A DNA stretch of 64,000 nt from the NCBI GenBank assembly GCA_015680905.1, contig CM027384.1, positions 71,891,501 through 71,955,500 of the forward strand, written 5' to 3'. Shown here piece after piece: positions 47,804 to 59,639 of this stretch; the first letter of the stretch is position 1, and each line of letters begins with the position of its first letter. A model generated the notes under the pieces. It searched no databases. It had not been told where the DNA came from and saw only the letters and a list, made by a program, of their open reading frames with translations. Both the position numbers and the translations under genes were made by a program. The stretch is from Coptis chinensis. Its lineage: Eukaryota; Streptophyta; Magnoliopsida; Ranunculales; Ranunculaceae.

Positions 47804-49436
47804 GACCGCCTCTTAGAGTTCAGATTGGGAATTTAGGCGGAGAAACAACTTTCATATCGGCAGAACTGACGGAAAATGAACAAAAGGAAATGGTAGCACT
47901 CCTCAGAAAGAACAAAAAGATTTTTGCTTGGTCAGTCAAGCAGATGCCAGGAATTAGCTCAGAAGTTGCATGCCACACACTTGACATTGATCCTACCATC
48001 AAGCCAGTTCGGCAGAAGCCTAAGCACATGGCCCTAGAAAGAAAACTCAAAGTCAGAGAGGAAATTGATCGTTTACTCTCAACTAAGTTTATACAACCAA
48101 TTTCATATCCGCAGTGGTTGTCTAATGTGGTTGCAGTACCCAAGAAAGAGGGTAAAATGAGAGTGTACATTGATTTCACGAACCTTAACAAAGCTTGCCC
48201 GATTCATCCCTACCCTCTCCCACGAATATCAGAATTGGTGGATGTTACGTCTAGCTACACACGATTATCATTTATGGATGCGTATTTGGGTTACCACCAG
48301 ATCCCACTAGTTGTGAAGGACCAAGAAGCAACTGCATTCATAACTGACCAAGGGATTTTTTGTTACCAAGTTATGCATTTCGGTTTATAAAACGTAGGGG
48401 CTATGTACCAAAGGATGATCGACACCATATTCAGAGATATATTAGGCAAGACAATGAATACTTATATTGATGACATGGTTGTAAAATCCAAACACAATGG
48501 AGATCATATCTCTGACTTACAATCAGTTTTTGACAGAATTGATAAATTCAACATGCGGCTAAATCTTTTGAAATGTGCTTTCGGACTGATATCAGGGAAA
48601 TTTCTAAGGTATTTGATGACTCATCGAGGCATCGAAGCTAACCCAGAACAGATCCGATCCATTCAAGCCATGCCCTCTCCAAAAACAAAAAAAGAGATTC
48701 AACAGCTCACAGGGCGCTTAGCAGCACTAAATCATTTCATCTCTAAGTACTCGGACCAGTGTCGTCCTTTCTTTAAGACGTTAAAAGACTCAGCAAGGTG
48801 GAATGACGATTGTGAAAATGCCTTTCAATCAATCAAGAACTACCTAGTCTCGCCACCAATCTTGGCCATCCCAGCTACAGGGTAACCTGTTGGAGCTTAC
48901 TTGGCCGCTACATATACTGCAGTAAGTGCAGTCCTGTTCATCGATGGAGAAGACGGTTGTCCGATCTTCTTCATTAGTAAAACACTAATGAGGCGGAAAG
49001 CAGATATTCGAGAATTGAAAAAATTGCTCTAGCATTGGTTCATGCTGCCAGACGCCTCAAGCCGTATTTCCAAGGGAGACTGGTCAAAGTATACACGGAA
49101 TATCCTCTATGCAAAGTTTTCCGAAGTGCCCAGGAATAAAGTAGACTCGCGGAATGGGACATTTACTTAAGTGCTTATAGCATAAATTTTGAACCTCGCA
49201 TTTCAGAAAAGGGTCATGCACTTGCATCCCAAATGGCAGATTTCCCTATCGACGATTTCATCCCTGAAGTCAACCAAGACGAAGGCATCTCTAGTGAAGC
49301 GCCAGCAGTTGGAGGTGAGGAAGGCCCAACAAATCTTACGGCCCCATCACCCGATTCATGGATGGTTTACACGGACGGCTCACACAACAAATCTGGCTCT
49401 GGATTAGGATGTGTTTTTATCAAGCCAGACAATTAG
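47804..49436 (+). pseudogene. RT and truncated RNase H of the second gypsy element
   Basis: RT starts in a new frame (FISAELTENEQKE), with IFAWSVKQMPGISSEVACH, VYIDFTNLNKACPIHPYPLP and SFMDAYLGYHQIPL. A TAA at 48388 breaks it in HFGL-stop-NVGAMYQRM; the same frame resumes with the catalytic NTYIDDMVVKS and runs to 48885. After more frame changes come VHAARRLKPYFQGRL and the RNase H start WMVYTDGSHNKSGSGLGCV. A stop at 49434 ends RNase H after one third, and nothing of integrase follows. Confidence 0.88.
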
Positions 49437-49654
49437 TAGTTTCGGTCGATAGTTCTTTAGAACTAGTCCTTGAAGTAATCTTCTTTTGTTTTTCAGATTA
49501 TCAATCATTAATAAAATGTATTATTCCATAGTTCTTTACTTTCATTCAGTTAGTTAGTCAAAAATAATATATATCAATTACTCAGTTACCATTCTTAAAG
49601 ACAAACAGTTGATATGAAGGCTCAACTATACAAAACATATACAAATTCAAAAGT

Positions 49655-50100
49655 CATGGAGTTTGCGTTTGCAACACCTCTCTCCATGCACCAAAAAGTC
49701 ATGGAGTTTGGGTTTTCAATACCTCTCTCCATGCACCAAAAAGTCATGGAGTTTACGTTTTCAATACCTCTCTCCATGCACCAAAAAGTCATGGAGTTTG
49801 CATTTTCAACACCTCTCTCCATGCACCAAAAAGTCGTGGAGTTTGCGTTTTCAACACCTCTCTCCATGCACCAAAAAGTCATGGAGTTTGCGTTTGCAAC
49901 ACCTTACTCCGTGCATCACCAAGCCATGGAGTTTGTATTTTCAACATCTCTCTCCATGCACCAAAAAGTCCGTGCATCACCAAGTCATGGAGTTTGCGTT
50001 TACAACATCTCTCTCAATGTACAAAAAAGTCATGGAGTTTGCGTTTGCAACACCTCTCTCCATGCGCCACAAAGTCGTGGAGTTTGCATTTGCAATCCAT
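49655..50100 (+). repeat. 45 bp tandem array in the 3' region of the second gypsy element
   Basis: About ten units of GTCATGGAGTTTGCGTTTTC + AACACCTCTCTCCATGCACC + AAAAA, exactly 45 bp in the left part, irregular after 49900. Because 45 is a multiple of three, several frames stay open and give repeat ORFs on both strands. It replaces integrase in position. Confidence 0.9.
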
Positions 50101-50536
50101 GCACGACAAAAGCTCAAATTTTACAACAAAGCTCAAGTTTCACCAATATTTTATACACAACTTAAAACTGGGGGTAAGCATTGGTTGACATTGAATAGTT
50201 GGAATATCTATCCAACTGTCGTAGAATATGGTTGTTTCTCCAGTGAAATGCCAACAATTGGGGGCAACAGCGATACATTTAACGCCCAAAAAATTTCTCC
50301 ATCTCATTAGTATTGAGTGTTTTCATACTACTGGTGTTGCCTGAACCAAGCAGTGAACAAAAACAACAATCAATTTCATGGTCGTACAAACAGCCTTAGA
50401 CATTCATGCCAAGCAAACAACCTTTGGTTGCTTTCTTTTCACAATCTTCACCTTTGTTTATAACTTCCACTGTTGCATCCTTTTTGAATCAATTTTTGTT
50501 ATTATTCTTCACCACAAAGAACTAGTTCCATCCGGC
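50101..50536. other. 3' UTR of the second gypsy element
   Basis: Non-coding to the PPT; contains two GGGGG(T/C)AA-type runs (AACTGGGGGTAAGC, AATTGGGGGCAAC). No gene. Confidence 0.5.
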
Positions 50537-50549
50537 AAAGAGGGGGCGG
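50537..50549 (+). other. Polypurine tract of the second gypsy element
   Basis: AAAGAGGGGGCGG, identical to that at 15186-15198, directly before the 3' LTR. Confidence 0.88.
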
Positions 50550-51032
50550 TGTATGTGCCACCATATATGCACCCTTATAAACAACCATCGTTGGGTACCA
50601 TTATAGTGCCACTCACTACTAGGCACGATGCTCAAGATTATGGCATGCCGGTACGCCCCAAAATTATGGTGTGCTTTGCCCAAAATTTATGGCGTGCACC
50701 AAAAAAATTATGGCGTGCCGCCTCGCCCAAAATTATATGGCGTGCCTACCCCAAAATTATTATGCCATCATAAGCTAGATATAGCAGGTTTAGATTTAGA
50801 AAACATATTTGTCAAGATATGCTTCCATATTAAGACTTTACATAATTACATAAGATTTTCTAGCAATTAAGGAAATGATATTTCTCATTATTATCCTATA
50901 AATACCCCATTCCTTTGAAACAAAGAATGACGTTCATTTGAGAGACTTGATTCCAGAGAACGATTTGGATACGTAGGCAGCCATTGAAGGTACAGTCTCA
51001 ACAATTCATTACAACAACCTCCCTTACGAAAC
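50550..51032 (+). repeat. 3' LTR of the second gypsy element, left part
   Basis: Aligns with 44557-44997 of the 5' LTR, with a few indels in the GCGTGCC repeat region. It stops at TTACGAAAC where the nested element begins; the missing end is at 56071-56103. Confidence 0.88.
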
Positions 51033-51568
51033 TGTTTCGACAAGATTTGCCAAAACACACCAGTTGGGTCAAAAGTGATCTTGTTCGGATGAGATTGCGA
51101 AGGATATATGTGTTGGGGAGAGTTGAGATTGGACTTCGGTTTTGAAGTTGCCTACGTACCCAAAGATATTGCTTGGGATCAAGTCTCGATTGTATAGTTC
51201 TGGAAAAATGACGAAGGTTAGATTTTATAGGTAGGATTGGTGATAGTTACTTTCTCGTTCTCCAATATTCCAATCGTGGGATGAAGTTGGAGAACTGGTG
51301 GGAGAACAGTCACACGATATGAAGTTGATGGAAGTGAATCTTGAATATGGACGAAGTTGTGGAAGTTGTTTGACTTGCATAATATGCGCAATTGATATTG
51401 ATTTTACGTGTAGGTATGTAGGCTTTGAGCATAGGCTTTGAACATGGGCTTTGAGCGTGGGCTTTTTGGGCTTTGAGCATGGGCTTTTTGGACTTTGAGC
51501 ATAGGCTTTGAGTGTGAGTTTGTATTGATTTGGACTTTTATTGGGTCACATTTATGGGGGCTGGAACA
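51033..51568 (-). repeat. 3' LTR of the nested element
   Basis: 536 bp. On the minus strand TGTTCCAGCCCCCATAAATG to CTTGTCGAAACA. R/U5-like GAGACTTGATCC...TACGTAGGCA resembles the other gypsy LTRs in this window. At 51417-51510 it holds six to seven short GGGCTTTGAGCAT repeats. Confidence 0.75.
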
Positions 51569-51584
51569 TCGCCCTCTCTTTGTT
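51569..51584 (-). other. Polypurine tract of the nested element
   Basis: AACAAAGAGAGGGCGA on the minus strand, directly before the LTR; one short variation from the PPT of the other two elements. Confidence 0.7.
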
Positions 51585-52695
<1,111 letters not shown>

Positions 52696-52699
52696 ACAG

Positions 52700-53035
52700 C
52701 GACAATTCAATTTTACTACAGCCAGTGGCAAATCAAGTAGCGGCAATTCAAGCAAATTTGAAGTTGGTAATTCAAGCAGTGGAAATTCAAATTTACTACA
52801 GCCAGCGGCAAATCAATAGCGGCAATTCAAGCAAATCTAAAGCTGGTAATTCAAGCAGCGGCAATTCAAATTTACTACAACTAGTGGCAAATCAATAGAA
52901 GCAATTCACAACAAATCTAAAGCTGGTAATTCAAGCAGCGACAATTCAAATTTACTACAGCCAGCGGCAATCCAAGTTTACTACAGCCAGCGACAAATCA
53001 AATAGCAACAAATCAAGTTTACAACAGCTAGCGGC
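52700..53035. repeat. ~80 bp tandem array
   Basis: Four units with GGCAATTCAAATTTACTACA, GCCAGCGGCAAATCAA and GCTGGTAATTCAAGCAGCG; equivalent points at 52701, 52781, 52860 and 52940. It decays to the right into scattered GGCAATTCAA and GATCGGCA words up to about 53300. Confidence 0.85.
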
Positions 53036-54395
53036 AAACTTTCTTCCTAAATATTGATCAGCAACGTGTCCAGAAAACACACATCCAACGACATTTCAAT
53101 TCAAAGGGATCGGCCGTAACAGCAGAAATTCAATCGAAGGGATAGGCAGCTCAACGGGATCAGCAAAAAAAGATCGGCAGTCCAGGGATCGGCAATTATT
53201 TAAATGGATTGGCAGTTCTTTGATTGGCAAAAAGGATGGGCAATTCAAATGGATCAGCACTCATTCAGCGGCAATTAAATGCACAACGGTTCAAAGGGAT
53301 TGGCAGTTCAAAGTTTTGGAATCCAGCTTGTATTAAAGCCAAGTTTCAAACTGATTTGCAACATTATCGAGCAGCAAGTTGATCAGAAATATAATTGATC
53401 GATAATTAAAAATTGTATTTAGTCGAGTTAGTGCCTTTGATTGGTAAGTGAAATTGGGTTGATAGACAATTTATACAAACTAGCTTGGTTTATCGAAAGT
53501 AGTTGGTTTTTCGGTCAGCAAGTAGTTGAATTTGGTTTCACAGAAGGTAGGATCGGCTTGGGAGTGGCGACAAAATTAGGATCGGTTTCGGGACCGTTTT
53601 CTCATATTGGACAAAATGGGTGGGTCGGTTAGGCCAAAAGAAATTAAAGGGTCGAAAAAAAAAAAAAAAAAAACTGTTGATCGATATAGATTGGCAAAAA
53701 AGGTAAGCTTCTCAGGTGGGCTAGAGCTATACAAACTGATAAGTCTGAAAAAGAAATTTTTGGTTTAATTTAGATAGGGTATTAATTCCATCAGGCGGAC
53801 AAAGGGTAGGCAAATTTAAAAATTGGTGTTTGGCAGTACCCAAAATTAGCATGGATCAATAGATAGAGGAAAATGGTTCAACAAATGATCTGCTCAATTC
53901 CATATATATTGCTTTAAAAAAAACAAAAAAGAGTACGATTTACAAAATTGGAGGGGTCAACAGAAGAGTAATTATTCACAAAAAGATTGATCTGGTCATC
54001 TCAATATTCTTTTGAAAAATTGACCGGTTGGGATCTGGAGAACGAATTGATCAATTACAGCCAGCAAGATGTAATTGGATTGATTGATCGGCTATTTGAG
54101 TGGATGATTAAGTGTGTAGTGATTGATTGACAAGTTGAGTTTGATAGGCAAGATGAATTTGATTTGTTGGATTTGAATTTGATTGGCAAGTAATCAAATT
54201 GATCAATTGTATATTATTGATAGGCTAAAATTTTCTAGCTACCAATTGGAATAGGAAGTTGAGTTACCAAAATTGAATTCATCGGTCAATAGTGATTAGT
54301 TGGCAAATTATTTGATCGGCAAGTAATTTGATTGGGCATGTAATTGTATTGATGGGCCATTAATTTTGTTCGGCTAGTCTGATGTATTGATAACG
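53036..54395. other. Non-coding part rich in GATTGGCA / GATCGGCA words
   Basis: The words GGCAATTCAA, GGATTGGCAGTTC and TTGATTGGCAAG recur irregularly, suggesting an old, scrambled array. An 18-19 base A-run is at 53656. No gene. Confidence 0.5.
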
Positions 54396-54399
54396 TAAT

Positions 54400-55510
54400 T
54401 AAGTCTATGGTGTCGCCGCCCCCATAATATAATGATAACGTAATGAAATATGGTGTGTTGCCGCTCCCAAAGTGTAATGATAATATAATGAAATTTGGGG
54501 TGTCGCTGCCCTCATAGTGTAGTGATAACATAATGAAATTTGGGGTGTTGCCGCCCCCATAATATAGTGATAACGTAATGAAATTTGGGGTGTCGTCGCC
54601 CCCATAGTGTAGTGATAACATAATGAAATTTAGGGTGTCGCCGCCCCCATAATATAATGATAACGTAATTAAATTTGGGGTGTCGCTGCCCCCAAAGTAT
54701 AATGATAATATAATGAAATTTGGAGTGTCGCCGCTCCCATAGTGTAGTGATAATATGCATAATGAAATTTGGGGTGTCGCCGCCCCCATAATATGATGAT
54801 AACGTAATTAAATTTGGTGTGTTGCCGCCCCCATAGTGTAATAATAACATAATGAAATTTGGGGTGTCGCCGCCCCCAAAGTGTAATGATAACGTAATGA
54901 AATTTGGGGTGTCACCACCCCCATCGTATAATGATAACATAATAAAATTTGGAGTGTCGCCACCCCCAAAGTGTAATGATAACGTAATGAAATTTAGGGT
55001 ATCGGCGCCCCCATAGTGTAATGATAACGTAATTAAATTTGGGGTGTCGCCGCCCCCAAAGTGTAATGATAACATAATGAAATTTGGGGTGTCTCCGCCC
55101 CTATATTGTAATGATAATGAAATTTGAGGTGACGCCCCCAGATTGTAACGATTATATATTGAAAGTTGGGGTGACGTTGCCTCCATAGTGTAACAATAAC
55201 ATAATGGAATTTGGGGAGTCGTCGCCTCCATAGCATTGTAATGATAACGTAATGGAATTTGGGGTGTCACCACCCCCATAATGTATCGATAACGGAATTA
55301 AATTTGGGGTGTCTCCGCCCCCATGATATAATGATAACGTAATAAAATTTGGGGTGTCGCCGCCCCCAAAGTGTAATGATAACGTAATAGAATTTGGGGT
55401 GTCACCGTCTCCATAATGTATTGATAACGTAATTAATTTAAGATACGCTGCCCCCAAAGTGTAATGATAACGTAATGAAATTTGGGGTGTCGCCTCCCCT
55501 ATAGTACAAT
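54400..55510. repeat. 45 bp minisatellite array, about 24 copies
   Basis: Unit: ATAATGATAACGTAATGAAA + TTTGGGGTGTCGCCGCCCCC + AAAGT-type ends; the period is 45 bp (54541, 54586, 54631) with a few indels. Copies are 85-95% alike by eye. On the minus strand all three frames are open over several units, giving 66-255 codon repeat ORFs; this follows from unit length and lack of stop triplets, not from coding. Confidence 0.93.
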
Positions 55511-55781
55511 GATTAAAATACTTTGAATGAAATGCTATATATGAATGCTAATTTGAATGTATGCATGTATGAATAATAGATAAATTATAAATGTAAAATG
55601 ATATTTAAGATGCCCCTATGTATATATGGTCTTTCATTTTGATTATGTGAGACTCAGTCCAACTTTTGTAATAAAGTGAATGTCGTCATTCCTTATAAAT
55701 TGCAATATTTTTTGCAGTGAATCAATATGATTTTGAGGCAGAAGAATTTTAAGTATCATCATTCTTTGAGCAGTGGTAAAA

Positions 55782-56069
55782 CACTTCTTGTTGTATGGCT
55801 GATCCATTATTTATTTAGGCTATAAACAGAAGAATATCGATACCATCATATTAGACTGATCAGCATGTTGATGAGCCATAAGCTTGGCATGTTATCAATT
55901 GTGCGAGTTCCTTGACGAGATCAATCACTTCCTGTTGTATACCAATCCATTATTCGGTGAGGCAACAAATAGAAGGCTTTTGACATCATCATATATATGG
56001 ACGGATCAGCATGTCGATGAGCCCTAAGGTTTGGGCTACTATCCACTGTGCGGTTCCATGACGAGGTCA
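55782..56069. repeat. 144 bp diverged tandem duplication
   Basis: Copies start CACTTCTTGTTGTAT (55782) and CACTTCCTGTTGTAT (55926); both contain GATCAGCATGT(T/C)GATGAGCC and end TGACGAG(A/G)TCA. The second copy abuts the interrupted LTR. Confidence 0.82.
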
Positions 56070-56103
56070 TATTGGTGTGTTTGGGCGAGTTCTTACCCAA
56101 ACA

Positions 56104-56773
56104 AAGAACTAAGTATTTTATTGATCTAACAACTAAATAACAATCATTCAATACTTAAATTAAAACAAGAATAACAACTAATTAATTAAATGAAAAACTA
56201 GATCTAGAACTAAGCTTTAATGGCTATTTTCTATCCTAACCTAATTGATACTTAAGAGCTAAGTCTTGTGTGTGGAAATGGAGGAGACCAGATCCACATT
56301 TTCGTGCATAGGCTGAGGGCCTATGTTTTTGGCCGGAAAATCGAGCCCAAAGTCCAATTTCTTCAGTCCATAGGGCCCTTTTCAGCTGGCTTTAATTTCA
56401 ACAGACTTTTTGTCCACTTTTGCTCCTCTGATTGGGTCAAGATTTGAACCATTGGAAAGCTCTTTCCGAGCCGGTCGTTTTGACATAAGGTACGCTCAAT
56501 TCCAAGTCCTGAGTCCAAAGATACGGTCTTCGAAAGTTCTGCTGACTTTTGTGTGCTGTTTCTGCCCGTCTTGGCCTTTAATCACATAATTTATTAACAA
56601 CCAACTCTTGCTCCTTTATACTGCCAAAGTGGCACATTTCTGTACATAATTAACTTCAATGCCTGAAATACATAAAAGCACGTAATTAACATTAACTCTT
56701 ATTTATTACTCGCATAATTGGTCTAAAAATATTATTGTTAAGGGGTTAAAACTACAGTTTTGGGCTCTTATCA
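56104..56773 (-). repeat. Athila-like solo LTR, right part
   Basis: Starts with the AAGAA target duplication of the gypsy element and ends CTCTTATCA at 56773. It aligns with 4900-5636 of the other copy through ATTTTCGTGCA, GAGCCCAAAGTCCA, GGTCGTTTTGACATAA and AGGGGTTAAAACTACA. Confidence 0.78.
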
Positions 56774-56778
56774 GTAAT

Positions 56779-57284
56779 AGGTGGTCAGTTCTATATTCTG
56801 GTCAAATTGGTGGGTATTAAATTCTAAAAAAATTTAAGAGGAGTCTTAGGACTACTAAATATTTATAACTAACTCCTCTAGACTAATTTTCTGGTGGGAG
56901 AATGCAAGAATTTTATGACCCACATCTTGGTATGTGACACGGGCCAATTAATTAACAATACTTAGGCTTTACATTTTACTAAAATATGGGCTTATTATTA
57001 ATATGCATCCAGTCATCCATCTAGAGTATATTGGCAATTAGAAGCATTTATATTTAATAAATAATTTAATTATTATGGGTAATTAGAAATCATGGTTAAA
57101 ATGGGAAACTGCCCTCTCTCTCCCTACAATATCCCATTTCTCTCTCTACACTATCCCATGAATGTGTATGAAGAGTTTTAAGTTACAACACATTAAAAAT
57201 AAAGAAGGTTTAAAGAGAGAAACAAGTTTCCTCAATTCGTGAGCATAAAGTTATGGATCGAGGTATGTATTTTAATTCATATTA
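56779..57284 (+). repeat. Ty1/copia 3' end: PPT and truncated LTR
   Basis: CTGGTGGGAGAATGCAAG (56891) is a copia-type PPT. The LTR starts TGACCCACAT at 56916 and aligns with 41247-41590 up to AATTCATATTA at 57284, where similarity stops. With the 5' LTR at 41247 it could form the two ends of one old copia element that received the other insertions. Confidence 0.68.
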
Positions 57285-57621
57285 GAGCATCATCAACGCG
57301 CTGCTAAAATAAATTGTGACACATCAGCTTTTTTCATCGATCAATATTGCTATAATCGATCGTGTCATGTACCAACACATTTTCACAAAATTCGATGTTT
57401 CTATTTCGGACGAGAATACTTGTCTCGTTCCAATTTAATTTTTCTTTAAACGGCAAAAATTATCCCGTCCCAATTGAAACATTTTTTTTTAAACGCGCGC
57501 ATTCAAGCTTCCAGTAACCATTTCACATACGAACAGGCGACTTGAGATAAACTCAAGCCCCGTTACTTCAATCACCTAATCAAATATTGTTTTCCTACCA
57601 AATTTCATTCTATTTTTTGCA
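57285..57621. other. Region upstream of the PMD pseudogene, possible DNA transposon end
   Basis: Begins GAGCATCATCAACGCGCTGC exactly at the LTR truncation point. The form resembles the GAGCATC(T/A)-type ends of plant MITEs and Mutator-like elements. No matching inverted copy was found, so this is tentative. Confidence 0.3.
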
Positions 57622-59232
57622 ATGGATCACCATCGTCGAGCTGGACGTAAGAGGAGTCTTTTGCGTGGGTCGGGGAGTTCAAATTCTCGAAAAAACGAGG
57701 GTGAACTTATACCGAAAAATGATTTTCAATTTCCACCGAGAATGAGTTTGCTAGGTATTTTCTATTATATATTTAAGGCCAAGTGGGATTCACAACTGAA
57801 AAATCTGGGGTTCAGGCTGGTTGGTTAGCGTCTTTGGTAGACCTTGATAACTTGAATGATTTTGACTGGGGTGGTGCTTTCATGACACATCTGTATACTA
57901 CTCTTGATTTGTTTGTCCAGGCAAATGAAATGAGAAAGCAATGCGACGGGATTATATGGATACTACAGGTAAGAGGATTTAAGTTTTAAGATATAAGATT
58001 TTATTTTGTTAGTTAAATATTATATAATTTAAGTTACAATATACTTTCATTTGATTATTTCAGTACTAGTGGTATGAGTATTTCGCTTGTTTAAATCCTA
58101 TACTGAGAAGTGATTGGGATAAGGACTTATGGCATCGCCTACAGGGATGGGCTGTTGAGGGTTACGCTAGAGTCAAAGAAGAGGTCTATAATGATCTCCA
58201 AACTGCTAGGAGCCAATTAGAAACTAGAAGTGTGAGATCTATTGTTTGGAGTCCGTGGCAAGGTTCTCGATATGAGCATATACATATCTTTTAGCAGAGT
58301 TCGATCATGTCGTTAACAAGGTTCATACTAAAAGCCCCTGATATGTGTGATTGGTTCCTTGGAGATAGGGTGACCATGTAGACCGTTGGATTTAGATATG
58401 TTCCTACTCCCCCACCTACAGACATGCGTGCTATGATTGTGCCCACCTTTTTGATTGAACGGTATCGCGTTGCGAACGCATGGGTGAGTTTTACTGATTA
58501 TGTTGATGTGAACTCCACTCTTGAATATGAAACTTATTGGCGAAAAGTTTCTAGGGGAAGCCTATCTACGAGTACACTTTATAGAGGTGCAAACATGGAT
58601 GTGGCAACTAGTCAGAGTTTTAGACGAGACGTCGAATTCCCAGAATCTGTAAGTTCCAGCAGAACATCCGGAGTATATCATGCACCCCTACTTAGTGATC
58701 CATATGACTCATGGCCATACCGCGTTGTTAGTTCTCAGGGAATGGAGACCATGCACCATCTCTTTTGAGCGTCCGGATGACAACATCTTGCCTGGGCTTA
58801 TACCTGACTTCCAAAAGCTAGCTTAATGAGGTATATTTATATTTCATTATGTTAATTTCAAGCGACTATATAGATTTAATTAACTTAGATAAAATATTGG
58901 CACAATGCAGGAAACATTGCGTGGTCACTTAGCAAATGAAATCTTACTCAACCAGAGGCTTCGAGTTGGTTTAATTGACCAAACTCAACAGTACTATTGG
59001 TATTTAGAGCATGAATGAGCTAAAAGAGCACACGTTGAGCAACAACTTCATGAACGTGACCAAACGATGGCAAATTTAACAAACCAAGTGGAAGCCTTGG
59101 TAATTTGATCAATTATATGTTTTACATTTTCAAATATTTATTTTATTACTCAAATTTTAGATTTTAATTAAATTACATACATTGCGTTGATGTTTCAGAG
59201 AGTAGCTACCGAGATCATGCAATGCTCCTAAG
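57622..59232 (+). pseudogene. Plant mobile domain (PMD) protein pseudogene
   Basis: A Met at 57622 opens a basic N-terminus. In a shifted frame come GWLASLVDLDNLNDFDWGGA, FMTHLYTTLDLFVQANEM and a donor site at 57967. The next exon (from 58063) has TAG in its second codon, then WYEYFACLNPILR, VWSPWQGSRYEH, a stop, APDMCDWFLGDRV, a stop and VGFRYVPTPPPTDM, with RYRVANAWVSFTDYV after it. A coiled-coil end is near 58911-59230, again with a stop. Order and wording match the PMD-like family (also found in MAIN/MAIL genes and in transposons). At least four stops make it dead; a transposon origin is more likely than a host gene. Confidence 0.68.
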
Positions 59233-59330
59233 AGAGGGAGAGAGAGAGGACGGAGAGGGAATTACCATAACAGTCAGGGCAGTGCTCCATAGTATTAATG
59301 ATACGTAGATATTTTGTAATAATTATATTG

Positions 59331-59332
59331 GT

Positions 59333-59364
<32 letters not shown>

Positions 59365-59545
59365 GAGGATTTTAACAGGTCTAGGTATATGAATTATGTC
59401 GATTAAACAAAGGAGGCTATGTCCAAAAAAAATTATGCATTATACGCCATTATATTATTACATTATTATACGTCATTGTATTATGTCATTGTATTATTAT
59501 ACGTCATTGTATTTTTATATGTCATTATATTATTACGTTTATTAT
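59331..59545. repeat. (TTG)n microsatellite and ATTATACGTCATTGT repeats
   Basis: About eleven TTG/GTT units at 59331-59366, then five to six imperfect ATTATACGTCATTGTATT words to 59545. No gene. Confidence 0.8.
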
Positions 59546-59639
59546 ACAAAAACTTCTAAAGTGTGATGTTGATGATTGTCTCTCAAATACATCATCTATC
59601 ATACAAAAACATACACTTAAGGGTGTGTTTGTTAACTGG

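Noticed and set aside
49614-50310. Repeat ORFs (MHQKVMEFAFSTPLS units) on both strands
   Set aside because: Same cause: 45 bp tandem units in a retroelement 3' region. Two frames and both strands are open.
54286-55457. Repeat ORFs of 66-255 codons on the minus strand (GGGDTPNFI...)
   Set aside because: They come from a 45 bp unit with no stop in three frames at once; no start context, no domain, inside a non-coding element.
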